Positions 9,807 through 19,154 of a stretch of 64,000 bases of DNA are shown here, in pieces; positions within the stretch are counted from its first letter, which is position 1; the number at the start of each line of letters is the position of its first letter. The stretch is from the NCBI RefSeq assembly GCF_017745675.1, contig NZ_JAFLJM010000002.1, forward strand, positions 343,079 through 407,078, given 5' to 3'. The notes below the pieces were generated by a model that saw only the letters and a program-made list of their open reading frames with translations, was not told where the DNA came from and searched no databases. This DNA is from Alkalihalobacillus sp. BA299 (GTDB lineage Bacteria > Bacillota > Bacilli > Bacillales > Bacillaceae_F). The position numbers and the translations under genes were made by a program.

Positions 9807-11951
9807 TTATTTACTTAATATTCTCCTTACTTCTGATTGTATGACCTGTTGTCCCCCTAAGAAATAAAGGTGTTTTGTACTTTCATCGTTCAATTCCATC
9901 CAACTTTTAATCGATGGTGGAACTTGATTTCCTGATGTTAATAAAACCGGAGCCGATTTCGCTGCTGCAACGGAAGACCCAGGAAGCGCATCAATAAAGC
10001 TATTTCCACTCGCAAAAAATACTTCTTCTAAAATGAAATCTTCTTTATATTTATTCACAATTTCGACACTAGTCGCATAACGATCTGACCCAGCTACTCT
10101 CTCAATATGACTTATTCCCAAGTTTTCCAATTCTAAAATGACACTATCGGAAATTGCAGTTTCCCCTCCAATAATCGTAACCTTACTTATATTATAGTCA
10201 ATGATGAACTTTTTTAATGTCGAAGGGAGACTTTTTTGTTCTGTAAAAAGAATTGGTATTTGTTTTTTAGCCGCATAAGGGGCAATCGAAAGCGCATCAG
10301 GTGAGTTACTATCTCCTGTTGCTAGAAAGATCTCATTACCTTCAACTGTACTTTCAGCAATTTGAACGGCTGTATCGTAGCGATTAGCCCCTGATATTCT
10401 CGTTATGATGTACCCCATCTTTTCTAATTCTTGCTCTACTTGTGTGCTAACAGCCGTTTCTCCACCAACGATGATGATTTCCTTAGGATTTAATCGCGTT
10501 AATTCAGCTTTGATTTCCGCGGGGATTTTTGATGGGGTTACGAGTAATAATGGAGCATTGTGTTTTTTAGCTAATACACTACTTGTCAATGCATCAACGG
10601 CTACATCTCCGCGCCCGATGACAACGGTATTGGCATTTTCCCAAGCATAATTCGATATCACTGCACTTGTTGCATAGCGATTGGCACCATGAAGCTCTGA
10701 TATTTGCTTTCTAGCAACAAACGGTTTGATCCAGCTTTCATATTCATTCCAAATTTCAGGGTTCTCTTGCCCAAGTGCCCAGCTTCCTGTCCCTTTTAAG
10801 TTGTATTTATGGACTAACTTTACCTTTTCTTGTAGGGATGTCGCATTTTCATACCAGATGGTGTAATTCCCTGGGCTTAATGTTCGGCTTCCAAGCTGAT
10901 AGGGTGATGGAATCGTTACTTCAGCACGGGGTGATTGGGCTTGGGTGTCATATGAAACTTTTCCATTAAACGCTTGTATGAGATGCTCCACCTGACTTTT
11001 CGTTATTCCTTTCCCGCCTTCATTTAACGGCTCTCCTTCGACCCAATATCTCCCGAAAAATGGTAGGCCTAACACTACTTTTTCAGGTGGAGCGTGTTTA
11101 AGCACTTCAATAATTGACCGCTCTACCCAAGGCAGACTAGCAACTGGACCTGCCCCCTGCGGTGAGCCTTGATAACTTTCATCATACGCCATCACCATAA
11201 GGTAGTCAGAGTGTTCGGCTAACGCCTTATAGTCATACATCCCATGCCAGCCTATTGACCATGCATTAGGATTCGCTGCAACTGCGACAGAAACTTCTTT
11301 GTCTTCAGGTAATTGCGCTCTTAACATTTTTACTAAATCGGTGAAAGCTTCTTTATCGTCTTCATTTAAACCTTCAATATCAACATTTATTCCATCTAAA
11401 TCATAGTAGTTAATGGTATCAACAATTTGTGAGACTAACAGTTCACGATTTTGTAGTGCCGCTCTTCCTTGATCTCGATTCCAATGGTTACTTAGGAAGG
11501 GAACGACTTTTACACCGCGTTGTTTCATTTCTTTTACAAATTGTTCTGGGAATGGCTGCGGAAGCTTTAAGGTTCCATCATTATTTAAGTTAAAATAACT
11601 CGGTGATACAACTTGAACCGTTCCCTTCGTTCGGTCGACAAATTGAACTTGCTGCGTTGTCGTTCCAAAATACAAATAAGACATTGTAAAATCAGCTGCC
11701 ATTACTTCTGTTCTTTCCACCGGAAGTGTCATGAATAAACCCGTTCCAACGACCACGGAAATCGATGTAATTTTAACATTCTGGTACTTTTGCTTAATAA
11801 TGAATTTAACATCATCGAGCAGGTCATTTTTTTCTTCTTTCAGCTTGGATAAAAACTCTAATGAGAATTCTGTCGTTTCAGGTGATAAGTAGACGACCAG
11901 TTGATAACCAAATTCCTGTTCGATTAATTTCGTTTTCACTATTCTTTCCAT
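9807..11951 (-). CDS. Secreted GH18 glycosidase with three cell-wall-binding repeats (CWBR2)
   Basis: This 714-residue protein probably cleaves peptidoglycan or a similar polysaccharide at the cell surface. Residues about 1-55 form a hydrophilic leader, followed by one hydrophobic segment (SISVVVGTGLFMTLP) acting as signal or anchor. Residues about 90-410 are a glycoside hydrolase family 18 barrel of the YaaH/SleL type, with the catalytic strand DGINVDIE and VMAYDESYQG. Residues about 420-714 contain three CWBR2 (PF04122) repeats, each starting GANRYATS, GANRYDTA or GSDRYATS and containing IIGG/IVGG. The leader and barrel closely match the giant protein at 22779-28154, which suggests domain shuffling. 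GGAGG precedes the ATG. Confidence 0.9.
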   Translation of the reverse strand: MERIVKTKLIEQEFGYQLVVYLSPETTEFSLEFLSKLKEEKNDLLDDVKFIIKQKYQNVKITSISVVVGTGLFMTLPVERTEVMAADFTMSYLYFGTTTQQVQFVDRTKGTVQVVSPSYFNLNNDGTLKLPQPFPEQFVKEMKQRGVKVVPFLSNHWNRDQGRAALQNRELLVSQIVDTINYYDLDGINVDIEGLNEDDKEAFTDLVKMLRAQLPEDKEVSVAVAANPNAWSIGWHGMYDYKALAEHSDYLMVMAYDESYQGSPQGAGPVASLPWVERSIIEVLKHAPPEKVVLGLPFFGRYWVEGEPLNEGGKGITKSQVEHLIQAFNGKVSYDTQAQSPRAEVTIPSPYQLGSRTLSPGNYTIWYENATSLQEKVKLVHKYNLKGTGSWALGQENPEIWNEYESWIKPFVARKQISELHGANRYATSAVISNYAWENANTVVIGRGDVAVDALTSSVLAKKHNAPLLLVTPSKIPAEIKAELTRLNPKEIIIVGGETAVSTQVEQELEKMGYIITRISGANRYDTAVQIAESTVEGNEIFLATGDSNSPDALSIAPYAAKKQIPILFTEQKSLPSTLKKFIIDYNISKVTIIGGETAISDSVILELENLGISHIERVAGSDRYATSVEIVNKYKEDFILEEVFFASGNSFIDALPGSSVAAAKSAPVLLTSGNQVPPSIKSWMELNDESTKHLYFLGGQQVIQSEVRRILSK

Positions 11952-12056
11952 AGGAGCCTCCGAATGCAGTTGTACTTGTTAAATGTTAGTATGCTGCATT
12001 GAAAGTTTGTTCTATTCTTTATCCGTTTAATCTTTATTGAGCTTTGTGCTCAACAA

Positions 12057-12094
12057 CAAATGCACCCTGATGTTTTCCTATCAGGATGCATTTG
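12057..12094 (-). terminator. Rho-independent terminator of the NlpC/P60 gene
   Basis: Arms at 12057-12071 and 12080-12094 form a 15-bp stem with one mismatch and a short loop, about 20 bp beyond the stop codon of the minus-strand gene. The T-tract is weak (TTGTTG), so the call rests mainly on the stem and its place. Confidence 0.7.
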
Positions 12095-12112
12095 GTATGT
12101 TTTATGCAATTT

Positions 12113-13645
12113 TTAATGGATTTTTTTCGCCCCTAAATACCGCGGAGCCCAATAGCTATTGTTCATGCTCGCCACGATGACACCTGTTGATGAGCCACTA
12201 TGAATAAACTGATTATTACCTATGTATATCCCGTTATGGGAAGGACCTTTTGCGATCGTTTCAAAGAATACGAGGTCACCCACACTAGGCTTGTCCACAG
12301 ATGTTCCTGCACTCCACTGCTGTGCCACTGTACGTGGTACATTCATTTCTTGTTGTTTAAAGACATATTGCACGAAGCCACTGCAGTCAAATCCACTTGG
12401 TGTAGTACCGCCCCATAAGTAAGGTGTTCCGACTAACTCAGCTGCATCGGCAAGAAGGTTCATGACCTGGAACCCTTGCTGCGTTTGTTGTGCAGGTGTC
12501 TGCGTTGAAGCTGGTTGTTGTGCGGTCTGCTTTGGTTGCTCTACTGTTCGTGCAGGTACTGTCGTGTTAGATGTTGTTGTGCCGGTATTAGATTGTGTTG
12601 GTGCTGGCTGTGTTGCAGTCGTGTTATTGTTCGCTGGCGTATTATTGCTTGTTGATGTATTTGTACTCGTATTGGCTGTCGTCGGTTGTGACGTATTTAC
12701 CGCTTGCTCGAGTGCTCTAAATGTTTGCGATCCTGCTATCCCATCTACGGTTAGACGTTGGCTTTGCTGAAACGAGAGCACCGCGACTTCCGTAATACTG
12801 CCAAAGTAGCCTGTAACTTCATGATTAAAGTGCCCTAACCTTTTTAATGACTCTTGTAACTCTTTTACTTGCGTCCCACTTGAGCCCACTCGCAGTACTC
12901 GTGCAGGGAGCTGTACATTCCCAATTGGTTGGTTATTGTTTACGTTTTGATTTGACGACGTGGCTGTTGGTGTTTGTGTTGATACAGTTGATGATCGGGA
13001 CGGTTCATTCTGTGTAGATGCTGGTGCTTTTGGATCCGTTGGCTGTTGTCCTCCGCTTGTATCAAGTAAGTGAGCGATTGTTTGTCGTCCTGCAATGCCA
13101 TCGACAGTTAAACGGTTCTTTTTCTGGTACTCTTGAACTGCGCTTTGTGTGATGCGGCCGTAATAGCCTGTAACTTCGTGTTTAAAATGTCCGGCTGCTT
13201 TTAATAATTGCTGTAGTTCTGTCACGGCTTGTCCTTGTGAACCTGCACGAACCAGCCCTGTTGTTTGCGCAAGTACAGAGCTGGTTGTCGTAGTCGTCGC
13301 TGATGCGACCTTCGTCTTCGGTGCACTGAACTGCGTAGTTGAATTGAGAAGTAGATTGAGTGTGTTTGTATTTGCTATTCCGGTCGTTTGAATGCCATGT
13401 GTTTTTTGAAATTGCTTGACGGCTTCTTCTGTTATCGTTCCGTAATAACCCGTAGCTGTATGGTAATTAAAGTAGCCTTTGTTTTTTAGCACCTCTTGTA
13501 ATTCTTTAACATCCGGATGACTCATTCCTTTTTTTAACGGCTGGTCACCAAGTGCCGCATCGACAACTAACGGTGCCGTTAATACTATTCCTGTCGCAAA
13601 TGTAGAAGAAATAACCGCTTTTTTCACAGCCGACGTTGTACCCAT
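12113..13645 (-). CDS. Secreted NlpC/P60 peptidoglycan endopeptidase with three PG_binding_1 domains
   Basis: The 510-residue protein has an N-terminal signal segment (about residues 8-30). Three peptidoglycan-binding type-1 domains follow at roughly 37-95, 128-195 and 248-315; each has a VKELQ/VTELQ helix and a GYYG or GYFG turn. Thr/Ser/Asn/Gln-rich linkers separate them. The C-terminal NlpC/P60 domain (about 395-510) shows the catalytic cysteine in GFDCSGFVQYVF and the histidine in SHNGIYIGNN. The family hydrolyses D-gamma-glutamyl-meso-diaminopimelate bonds in stem peptides. AGGGAGG precedes the ATG. Repeat array A and an inverted repeat lie upstream. Confidence 0.92.
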   Translation of the reverse strand: MGTTSAVKKAVISSTFATGIVLTAPLVVDAALGDQPLKKGMSHPDVKELQEVLKNKGYFNYHTATGYYGTITEEAVKQFQKTHGIQTTGIANTNTLNLLLNSTTQFSAPKTKVASATTTTTSSVLAQTTGLVRAGSQGQAVTELQQLLKAAGHFKHEVTGYYGRITQSAVQEYQKKNRLTVDGIAGRQTIAHLLDTSGGQQPTDPKAPASTQNEPSRSSTVSTQTPTATSSNQNVNNNQPIGNVQLPARVLRVGSSGTQVKELQESLKRLGHFNHEVTGYFGSITEVAVLSFQQSQRLTVDGIAGSQTFRALEQAVNTSQPTTANTSTNTSTSNNTPANNNTTATQPAPTQSNTGTTTSNTTVPARTVEQPKQTAQQPASTQTPAQQTQQGFQVMNLLADAAELVGTPYLWGGTTPSGFDCSGFVQYVFKQQEMNVPRTVAQQWSAGTSVDKPSVGDLVFFETIAKGPSHNGIYIGNNQFIHSGSSTGVIVASMNNSYWAPRYLGAKKIH

Positions 13646-14048
13646 TTTTTAATCCTCCCTGAAAACCTTTTAATAGATTTATAGAGTATTAGCATTTAAT
13701 TTTTACAATATTCTGCATTCTATTTACATATCGGCACAATTCGCCTTATCTTTTATTATAATGTGAAAATTTTGGTAGTAGGTTACAGGAATGTTACAAA
13801 AAAGGAGAAAGGGTGCAGACATCTTTGGCGCTTTAACGCGCTGGTTGCGCCTGACACCCCTTCGATTAAAAGAGTGACTCTATTTCTCGATCATTTTGAG
13901 CTACTTTTAATAAGATTAGGTACACTAAAGCTGAATTGAGACACTTTTTTAGAATGCCGACTACCTTCGCAAGCTAACATTTGCTATTTTAGCACTTTTC
14001 CCTACTTTTTGATGACAATAATCTAGCAAAAATTATAGTTCGGGAAGA
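13646..14048. other. Intergenic region with a GGTGTCAGGC-type inverted repeat
   Basis: No gene was found. At about 13813-13860 there is an imperfect inverted repeat. On the minus strand it begins GGGGTGTCAGGCGCAACC and ends GCAGACACC-like, and it resembles the GGTGCC palindromes around fabZ. The remainder is AT-rich sequence that must contain the promoter of the minus-strand endopeptidase gene; I could not assign it reliably. Confidence 0.4.
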
Positions 14049-14171
14049 GTTATTATCAACTTTTGCGGGTTTATTTTCAACTTCGGCTAAAATATTTTCA
14101 ACTTTACCTGTTTTATTTTCAACTTTATAGTTTTTATTTTCAACTTCGGCTCATTTATCGATTTCTCGACA
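14049..14171 (+). repeat. 21-bp tandem array A with terminal tag
   Basis: Five consecutive 21-bp units start at 14049, 14070, 14091, 14112 and 14133. Each has the core TTTATTTTCAACTT, or a near match, followed by seven variable bases. They end in the tag TTTATCGATTTCTCGACA at 14154-14171. The unit farthest from the tag is the most degraded. Open frames crossing it, for example one reading LKIK repeatedly on the minus strand, are by-products of the repeat. The bases after the tag (AAATAAAATTCGACACG) partly match those after arrays E and F. Confidence 0.85.
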
Positions 14172-14362
14172 GCGCCAAATAAAATTCGACACGCTTTACT
14201 TACCAACTCGCTCTCTTGATCAAGTGCGATCACCTTTAGGAAGCTGCTTCTAACAAAGGATTGCAGCTGCCCGCTGATCAACTACATAATGCAAAAGCTT
14301 TCTACGACATTATTGCTGAGAATTTTCGTGTCGGCACAGTTAGCGGCATTGCCTCGTATTGA
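14172..14362. other. Intergenic, no feature seen
   Basis: This stretch lies between array A and the end of the PHP phosphatase gene. I see no convincing gene or terminator. A 64-codon frame that crosses it is mostly array sequence read in reverse. Confidence 0.4.
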
Positions 14363-15367
14363 CTACAATTCTACAGCATGTCTCTTTCTTTTTGAGAAGC
14401 CTACTACGCTCGTATAATGATTGTTTTTTAGAAGCTCTGTTGCTTGATCGAGGTTTGTGCCTAAGTCATCAGGGTAGTGGGAGTCTGATGACAGGGTGAG
14501 GGGCACTTGGTAGTTAGCTAGTACTTGAAGATACGATGGACTTGGGCAAGCTTCTTTGACTGGGTAGCGGTAGGATAATCCCGTGTTCACCTCAGAAGCG
14601 ATATTGTTTTTCTTTAAGGTTTCAGCGACTTGTTGATAGTTTTCAAGTAGTAATGTTTCTTCCGGTCGATATGAAAATACTTTTAAATTATCTAAATGTG
14701 CGACCATATCAAATAGCTTGGACTCGATCGATTGACATACGTAAGACGTGTGTGTTTGATACAATTCGATGAGGTTCATTTGCTCGAAATAGTGGGCTGT
14801 TTCTTTATTATCAAAGCCCCAGCCATTAATAAAATGGACAGAGCCAATGACATAATCCCACGGCTTGTTTTCAAGTAGCCTTTTCAGTTTTTCTTCTCCA
14901 TTCGGAAAATAATCAGCTTCGAGTCCCAGTGCAAGGTTCACCCCTTGCTTCTGCCATTTTTCCTGTTGCGAGTGAATAAACTCAATAAAATGGTCCATCG
15001 ATGGAATGGTTGAGACTTGATGCAACCACTTATTCTGTAAGGTTCCGAGTGAATCTGCTTCTAAATGCATATGTTCTTTGAAATAGTCGAGACAATCTCG
15101 GAATCGATACAAATGCTCCACAATGCCAACTTCTTTTAACCCAAGCTGTTTTGCTCGCTCTAAGTAAAGGTCGAGCCACGCTTCCGAATAGCAACCTTCC
15201 TCAACTCTGCTATTTAATTGCTTAGTGATCTGCTTAACCCACTCGATGGAATGCGGACTGGCAGTCAAACCTTTTCCTTGAAAAAAGGCGAGTGATGTTG
15301 CTGTACGTGCCAACCAGTTCGTCGAATATGGCCCTTCTTCTAAATGAACATGATAGTCGATTTTCAA
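14363..15367 (-). CDS. PHP-domain phosphatase, histidinol-phosphatase-like
   Basis: The product is about 334 residues. I place the start at a TTG (15367), because AAAGGAAG lies seven bases upstream and the protein then opens with KIDYHVHLEEGPYS, the first PHP metal motif. The in-frame ATG at 15400 would extend into the DeoR gene and has no such site. Other metal ligands include VGIVEHLYRF, LEADYFPNGEE, IGSVHFI and SDSHYPDDLG. PHP enzymes hydrolyse phosphomonoesters with a trinuclear metal centre. As the last gene of the uptake operon it probably dephosphorylates the imported compound rather than histidinol phosphate, since no histidine genes are nearby. Confidence 0.82.
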   Translation of the reverse strand: MKIDYHVHLEEGPYSTNWLARTATSLAFFQGKGLTASPHSIEWVKQITKQLNSRVEEGCYSEAWLDLYLERAKQLGLKEVGIVEHLYRFRDCLDYFKEHMHLEADSLGTLQNKWLHQVSTIPSMDHFIEFIHSQQEKWQKQGVNLALGLEADYFPNGEEKLKRLLENKPWDYVIGSVHFINGWGFDNKETAHYFEQMNLIELYQTHTSYVCQSIESKLFDMVAHLDNLKVFSYRPEETLLLENYQQVAETLKKNNIASEVNTGLSYRYPVKEACPSPSYLQVLANYQVPLTLSSDSHYPDDLGTNLDQATELLKNNHYTSVVGFSKRKRHAVEL

Positions 15368-15381
15368 TGTAACACTTCCTT

Positions 15382-16167
15382 TTAATCTGCTAAAATCCAA
15401 TCTACATTTTTAAATAAATGGTTTCCTAGCCATGCATTTGGCATCTCCGTGTTGCACACAATGGCATCGATTTCTTCGATCGAGCAAATTTTACAAAAGG
15501 CATCGACACCTAATTTCGAATGATCGGCTAGGACAATCATTTCTTTAGACGATTTAATTATCGCCTTCGAAATCATGGATTCATTTAGATCATAATCACT
15601 CAAGCCATTTTGCAGAGAGACGCCGCCAACTGAAATAAATGCTTGGTCAATAATAAAGTTTTCTAAAAGCATTTCTGTTAATTTTCCGGTAACAGAATGC
15701 TGCTCTGGGTTTAATTCCCCACCGAGTAAAATGACTTTGCCTGAAAATACACTCCGATTTAATGCATCAATAAGGATCGTTGAAACCGGTAATGAATTGG
15801 TTAAAATCGTAATATTTTCTTTATTTTTTATTTCATTCGCGAGCTCGATGACGGTTGTGCCCACATCGATGACAATCGTTGACCCATTTTTAATAAGCTC
15901 GGCTGCTTTTTTACCAATTAATTTCTTTTCTTTCTCCATAATGCTTTTTCTGTTTAAAAGTGATGGTTCCCCCTGATGGAAGCTAGACAGAACTGCACCA
16001 CCATACACCCTTTTAACCATGCCTTCTTTTTCAAGTTGATCCAAATCACGACGTATCGTTTCTGTAGTGACAGAAAAATATTCAGATAAACTAGTCACTT
16101 GTACTTTTTGTTTCGATCTCAATTGATCGAGAATATATCGTTTTCTTTCATCCGGGAACCACTCCAT
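15382..16167 (-). CDS. DeoR-family transcriptional regulator
   Basis: The protein has about 261 residues. The N-terminal winged helix-turn-helix is VQVTSLSEYFSVTTETIRRD followed by LEKEGMVKRVYGGAV, the DeoR signature. The C-terminal DeoRC sensor domain contains IVIDVGTTVIELA, ILTNSLPVSTIL, VILLGGELN and DHSKLG, which bind sugar phosphates in known members. I prefer the ATG at 16167, eleven bases after AAAGG, over the GTG at 16179, which leaves almost no spacing. It lies between the ABC ATPase and PHP genes and presumably controls the operon in response to a phosphorylated ligand. Confidence 0.88.
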   Translation of the reverse strand: MEWFPDERKRYILDQLRSKQKVQVTSLSEYFSVTTETIRRDLDQLEKEGMVKRVYGGAVLSSFHQGEPSLLNRKSIMEKEKKLIGKKAAELIKNGSTIVIDVGTTVIELANEIKNKENITILTNSLPVSTILIDALNRSVFSGKVILLGGELNPEQHSVTGKLTEMLLENFIIDQAFISVGGVSLQNGLSDYDLNESMISKAIIKSSKEMIVLADHSKLGVDAFCKICSIEEIDAIVCNTEMPNAWLGNHLFKNVDWILAD

Positions 16168-16193
16168 TTCATCTCTCACCTTTCATAACCGTT

Positions 16194-17210
16194 TTATAGC
16201 GGGATACACGCCTCCTTTGAAATCGACAACTTGACATGATCCCCTTCTTGATAGCTGAAATGATTTCGATTGACTTCATCTACGACAATATTTTTATTGT
16301 TTAAACTTACTTTATAGCTAATCATACTTCCGTTGATCGTTTTCCTTTGGATTTTTCCTTTTACTAAATAATGATCGGAATCCTTCTCAAATGATGAACC
16401 ACCTGTATGCATAATGATACTCTCTGGACGGATGGCAATATCCTTAGAATCAGTCATTACTGGCACTCCTGTACATGTCTCCCATTCCGTTTTTGTAAAG
16501 ATATTATAGGCACCGATAAATCCAGCGACAAATTTATTTTTTGGTTGAGTATAAATGGTTTCTGGTGTCCCTACTTGTTCAATGGCCCCTTTATTCATCA
16601 CATAGATCGTATCACTTAAAATCATCGCTTCCTTTTGATCATGTGTGACAAAAATCGTTGTAATATCGAGCTCTCGTTGAATTTTCTTCACTTCTTCCTG
16701 CAGTGATTTACGGATTTTTGCATCAAGTGCACTAAAGGGTTCATCGAGCAATAGAACACTTGGTTGGATAATTAAGGAGCGAGCGAATGCGACCCGTTGT
16801 TGCTGGCCTCCAGATAGCTCATGTGGATAGCGTTTTTCAAGTCCTCCTAAGTCCATCATGTCGATCATTTTTTTCACTTCAGGTTCTATATTACGTTGCT
16901 TCTTCATTTTTAAGCCGTAAGCAATATTTTGAAAGACCGTCATATTTGGAAATAACGCATAGGATTGAAAAACCATCCCTACGCCTCTTTTTCGTGAAGG
17001 AAGGTGGGTAATGTCTTCGTTGTTCACCATGATTTGTCCTTCATCTATATTAGTAATCCCAGCAATTGCACGTAGTAGTGTACTTTTTCCGCAACCACTT
17101 TGACCTAATAAGGTGACAAATTCACCCTTATCGATAGAGAGTGAAATATGCTCGAGAACTGTTTTGTCATCATATTTTTTTACTAATGAATCCACATTTA
17201 CATAACTCAT
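16194..17210 (-). CDS. ABC importer ATP-binding protein (PotA/FbpC/PhnT-like)
   Basis: This 338-residue ATPase has Walker A GQSGCGKST, signature LSGGQQQRVAFARSL, Walker B LLLDEPFSALD and switch histidine FVTHDQ. A C-terminal TOBE-type domain after about residue 240 marks the spermidine/iron/phosphonate importer class. Its ATG overlaps the stop of the permease gene by 4 bp, so the two are coupled. It energises uptake with the two permeases and the binding protein at 19951-21060. Specificity is set by the binding protein and is unknown; 2-aminoethylphosphonate-type or phosphorylated organic substrates fit the gene context. Confidence 0.9.
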   Translation of the reverse strand: MSYVNVDSLVKKYDDKTVLEHISLSIDKGEFVTLLGQSGCGKSTLLRAIAGITNIDEGQIMVNNEDITHLPSRKRGVGMVFQSYALFPNMTVFQNIAYGLKMKKQRNIEPEVKKMIDMMDLGGLEKRYPHELSGGQQQRVAFARSLIIQPSVLLLDEPFSALDAKIRKSLQEEVKKIQRELDITTIFVTHDQKEAMILSDTIYVMNKGAIEQVGTPETIYTQPKNKFVAGFIGAYNIFTKTEWETCTGVPVMTDSKDIAIRPESIIMHTGGSSFEKDSDHYLVKGKIQRKTINGSMISYKVSLNNKNIVVDEVNRNHFSYQEGDHVKLSISKEACIPL

Positions 17211-18073
17211 TTTAAATCCCCTTCAACCATTGTTTTTTGCACAGATTGCTCCGGTCTTGCTCTAATGATCCCCCAGCTTTTCTTTGGTGCGTTCCCGCCT
17301 TTTTGTGATTGAAAGCTTAGGAGTACCCCCGTAATGATGATAATGATCGTGTAATAGGTTATTACAATTGCACTCGTTAAATGACCGTTCTTGCTGAGCT
17401 GTTGATATAAATAAATTTGCAATGTTTCATACCGTCCGCCCACGAGTAAATTGGCTAAAGCAAATTCGCCAAATAGCATCGAAATCGATAACAAAGTCGC
17501 TGCTAAAATCCCTTTAGAAATATTCGGAAGGACAACAGAGGTAATGGCTTTTAATTTAGATGCACCGAGGATTTCAGCTGCTTGAATGAGCTCGACTGCA
17601 TTGATCGTATAAATACTATTACGAATACCTTGATATACAAATGGCATAATGATGATCGCATAGACGCCAAACAAGATCCACGGCGTACCGACAATTTTAA
17701 TAGAGCTAGACGAATATAAATTCAGTAGTCCAATAGCAGAGGCAACAGCCGGCACTCCGTATGGGAGCATTGAGATTATTTTTAGCAGTTGCTCTTGCTT
17801 AGGAAAATACAGCAAAACAACAAACATCGTAATCAGCATAACAACTACACTGATGAATACAGCAACCGCTATAACAAAGATAGATCGAGACAATGCGGCG
17901 ATAAATCGTTCATCTTGAAAGAGCTGTACATACCAAGAGAGTGTCCACGATTCTGGCAAAATGGTCGTGCTCCACTTTTCGGATAGTGAATAGATCAATG
18001 TGCCCGCTAATGGAAGTAAAAGGTATATGGCCAATGCTATTACAATATAGACATGTTTATTATTCTTGCTCAT
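17207..18073 (-). CDS. ABC importer permease
   Basis: The 288-residue inner-membrane protein has about six transmembrane segments and the cytoplasmic EAA loop AAEILGASKLKAITSVVLPN that docks to the ATPase. It resembles the second permease (PotC/PhnV-like) of Fe3+/polyamine/phosphonate-class importers. It overlaps both neighbours by 4 bp, at 18070-18073 upstream and 17207-17210 downstream, which indicates tight translational coupling. The C-terminal 30 residues are hydrophilic. Confidence 0.88.
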   Translation of the reverse strand: MSKNNKHVYIVIALAIYLLLPLAGTLIYSLSEKWSTTILPESWTLSWYVQLFQDERFIAALSRSIFVIAVAVFISVVVMLITMFVVLLYFPKQEQLLKIISMLPYGVPAVASAIGLLNLYSSSSIKIVGTPWILFGVYAIIIMPFVYQGIRNSIYTINAVELIQAAEILGASKLKAITSVVLPNISKGILAATLLSISMLFGEFALANLLVGGRYETLQIYLYQQLSKNGHLTSAIVITYYTIIIIITGVLLSFQSQKGGNAPKKSWGIIRARPEQSVQKTMVEGDLK

Positions 18074-18912
18074 TTTAAATCCCGCCTAACTTTTCGCATG
18101 ATTTGTTCATTTAACCAAAGGGCAGAAAGCATAATTGCCGCTAAAATGACCCCAAAGGCACTAGCTAGATTCGGATTTAAAAAGACATCACCAGCAATCA
18201 GTGAACCAATTTGCAGTGGGATTAAATTGTATGTTGACCCGACTAAAGCATAAGCAGTCGCATACGCCCCTAGCGAATTAGCCAGAAGGATCGTGTATGT
18301 CCCAAAAATACCTGGGATCAGCACAGGAAGCCCTATACGTAGCCAGTAATGAAGCGAGCTTCCTCCTAATAGGTTTGAAGCATAGCGCCATTCTGAATTC
18401 AAGCCTTGGTACGTTGGAAGCAACAGCATAATCGCAAACGGGACTTGAAAGTAAACGTAGACGATAATGAGTCCAATCCAAGAATACAAGTTAAATGTCC
18501 CCAGAACATCAAGACCTAATTGCGAAAAAAGTAACGTAAAAAGTCCATTATTTCCAAGCAAAATAATAAAAGAAAAGGATAACGGAATTCCTTCAAAATA
18601 AGAGGTCATGTTTGTAATCATCACCATATATTTATTTCCTCTTCCTGCTAATTTCGTAATCGAATAGCCACTAATCGCAGCGATGATAATCGCGACCGAG
18701 GCTGAAATGAATGAGATCTTCAAACTGTTATTAATCGATTGCAGGTAAAATAGGTCATTAAAGATCAACATAAATTGTTCGAAACCAAAGGCCCCATCCG
18801 TTGACCTAAAGCTTTCAACAATCATGTTAACGAGGGGCGCTACTAAGAACCCACTAATTAATAGAAAAAACGGCACAAGCCAGACATAGATAAGTAGCTT
18901 TGAGCGTATCAA
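18070..18912 (-). CDS. ABC importer permease
   Basis: The 280-residue protein opens with a hydrophobic helix (YVWLVPFFLLISGFLVAPLV) and has about six membrane segments. Its EAA-type loop is ASNLLGGSSLHYWLRIGLPV, where GG replaces the more usual GA. It pairs with the permease at 17207 to form the channel. It is the first gene after a 197-bp gap containing strong hairpins, so its expression may be lower than that of the binding protein upstream. Confidence 0.87.
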   Translation of the reverse strand: MIRSKLLIYVWLVPFFLLISGFLVAPLVNMIVESFRSTDGAFGFEQFMLIFNDLFYLQSINNSLKISFISASVAIIIAAISGYSITKLAGRGNKYMVMITNMTSYFEGIPLSFSFIILLGNNGLFTLLFSQLGLDVLGTFNLYSWIGLIIVYVYFQVPFAIMLLLPTYQGLNSEWRYASNLLGGSSLHYWLRIGLPVLIPGIFGTYTILLANSLGAYATAYALVGSTYNLIPLQIGSLIAGDVFLNPNLASAFGVILAAIMLSALWLNEQIMRKVRRDLK

Positions 18913-18978
18913 CTAAAGCGTCCTCCTTTTGGATTACAGTTTAACTGAGAAAAATGATAAGAAAATAAAACTTCATTC

Positions 18979-19075
18979 AGTGGGGGCCTTCATCCCCCCA
19001 CTGTGTAGTAGCTAAGTCCGGACAGGATCCGGGTCACACAGACGTTGTCACAGAAAGTGACGTTCTTAGTCAGTG
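18979..19075 (-). terminator. Hairpin cluster inside the uptake operon
   Basis: AGTGGGGG (18979-18986) pairs perfectly with CCCCCACT (18995-19002). On the minus strand it is followed by a T-rich run. Next to it are further short inverted repeats in GTCCGGACAGGATCCGGGTC and around GTCACAGAAAGTGAC. The cluster lies between the phosphodiesterase and permease genes. It probably attenuates transcription or stabilises the upstream mRNA, so that binding protein and hydrolase exceed the membrane parts. Confidence 0.5.
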
Positions 19076-19094
19076 TTCTTTCGCAAGTTTAGTT

Positions 19095-19154
19095 ACCCTT
19101 CTTGTTTCCTTAAAGCCTTGAAGTAGTAGTCTTAGTACCTGTTAAACAGGATAA
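19095..19154. repeat. About 60-bp dispersed repeat, copy 1, overlapping the 3' end of the phosphodiesterase gene
   Basis: This stretch is clearly similar to 55625-55684. Shared blocks on the + strand include AAAGCCTTG and GTTAAACAGGATAAA at the same spacing. Copy 1 runs into the coding end of the minus-strand gene at 19110, so its last roughly 14 codons and stop are made of repeat sequence. Confidence 0.65.

Noticed and set aside
14087..14281. Lys-rich 64-residue frame on the minus strand
   Set aside because: Built mostly from 21-bp array A; no ribosome site, and the reading phase is not kept between arrays.
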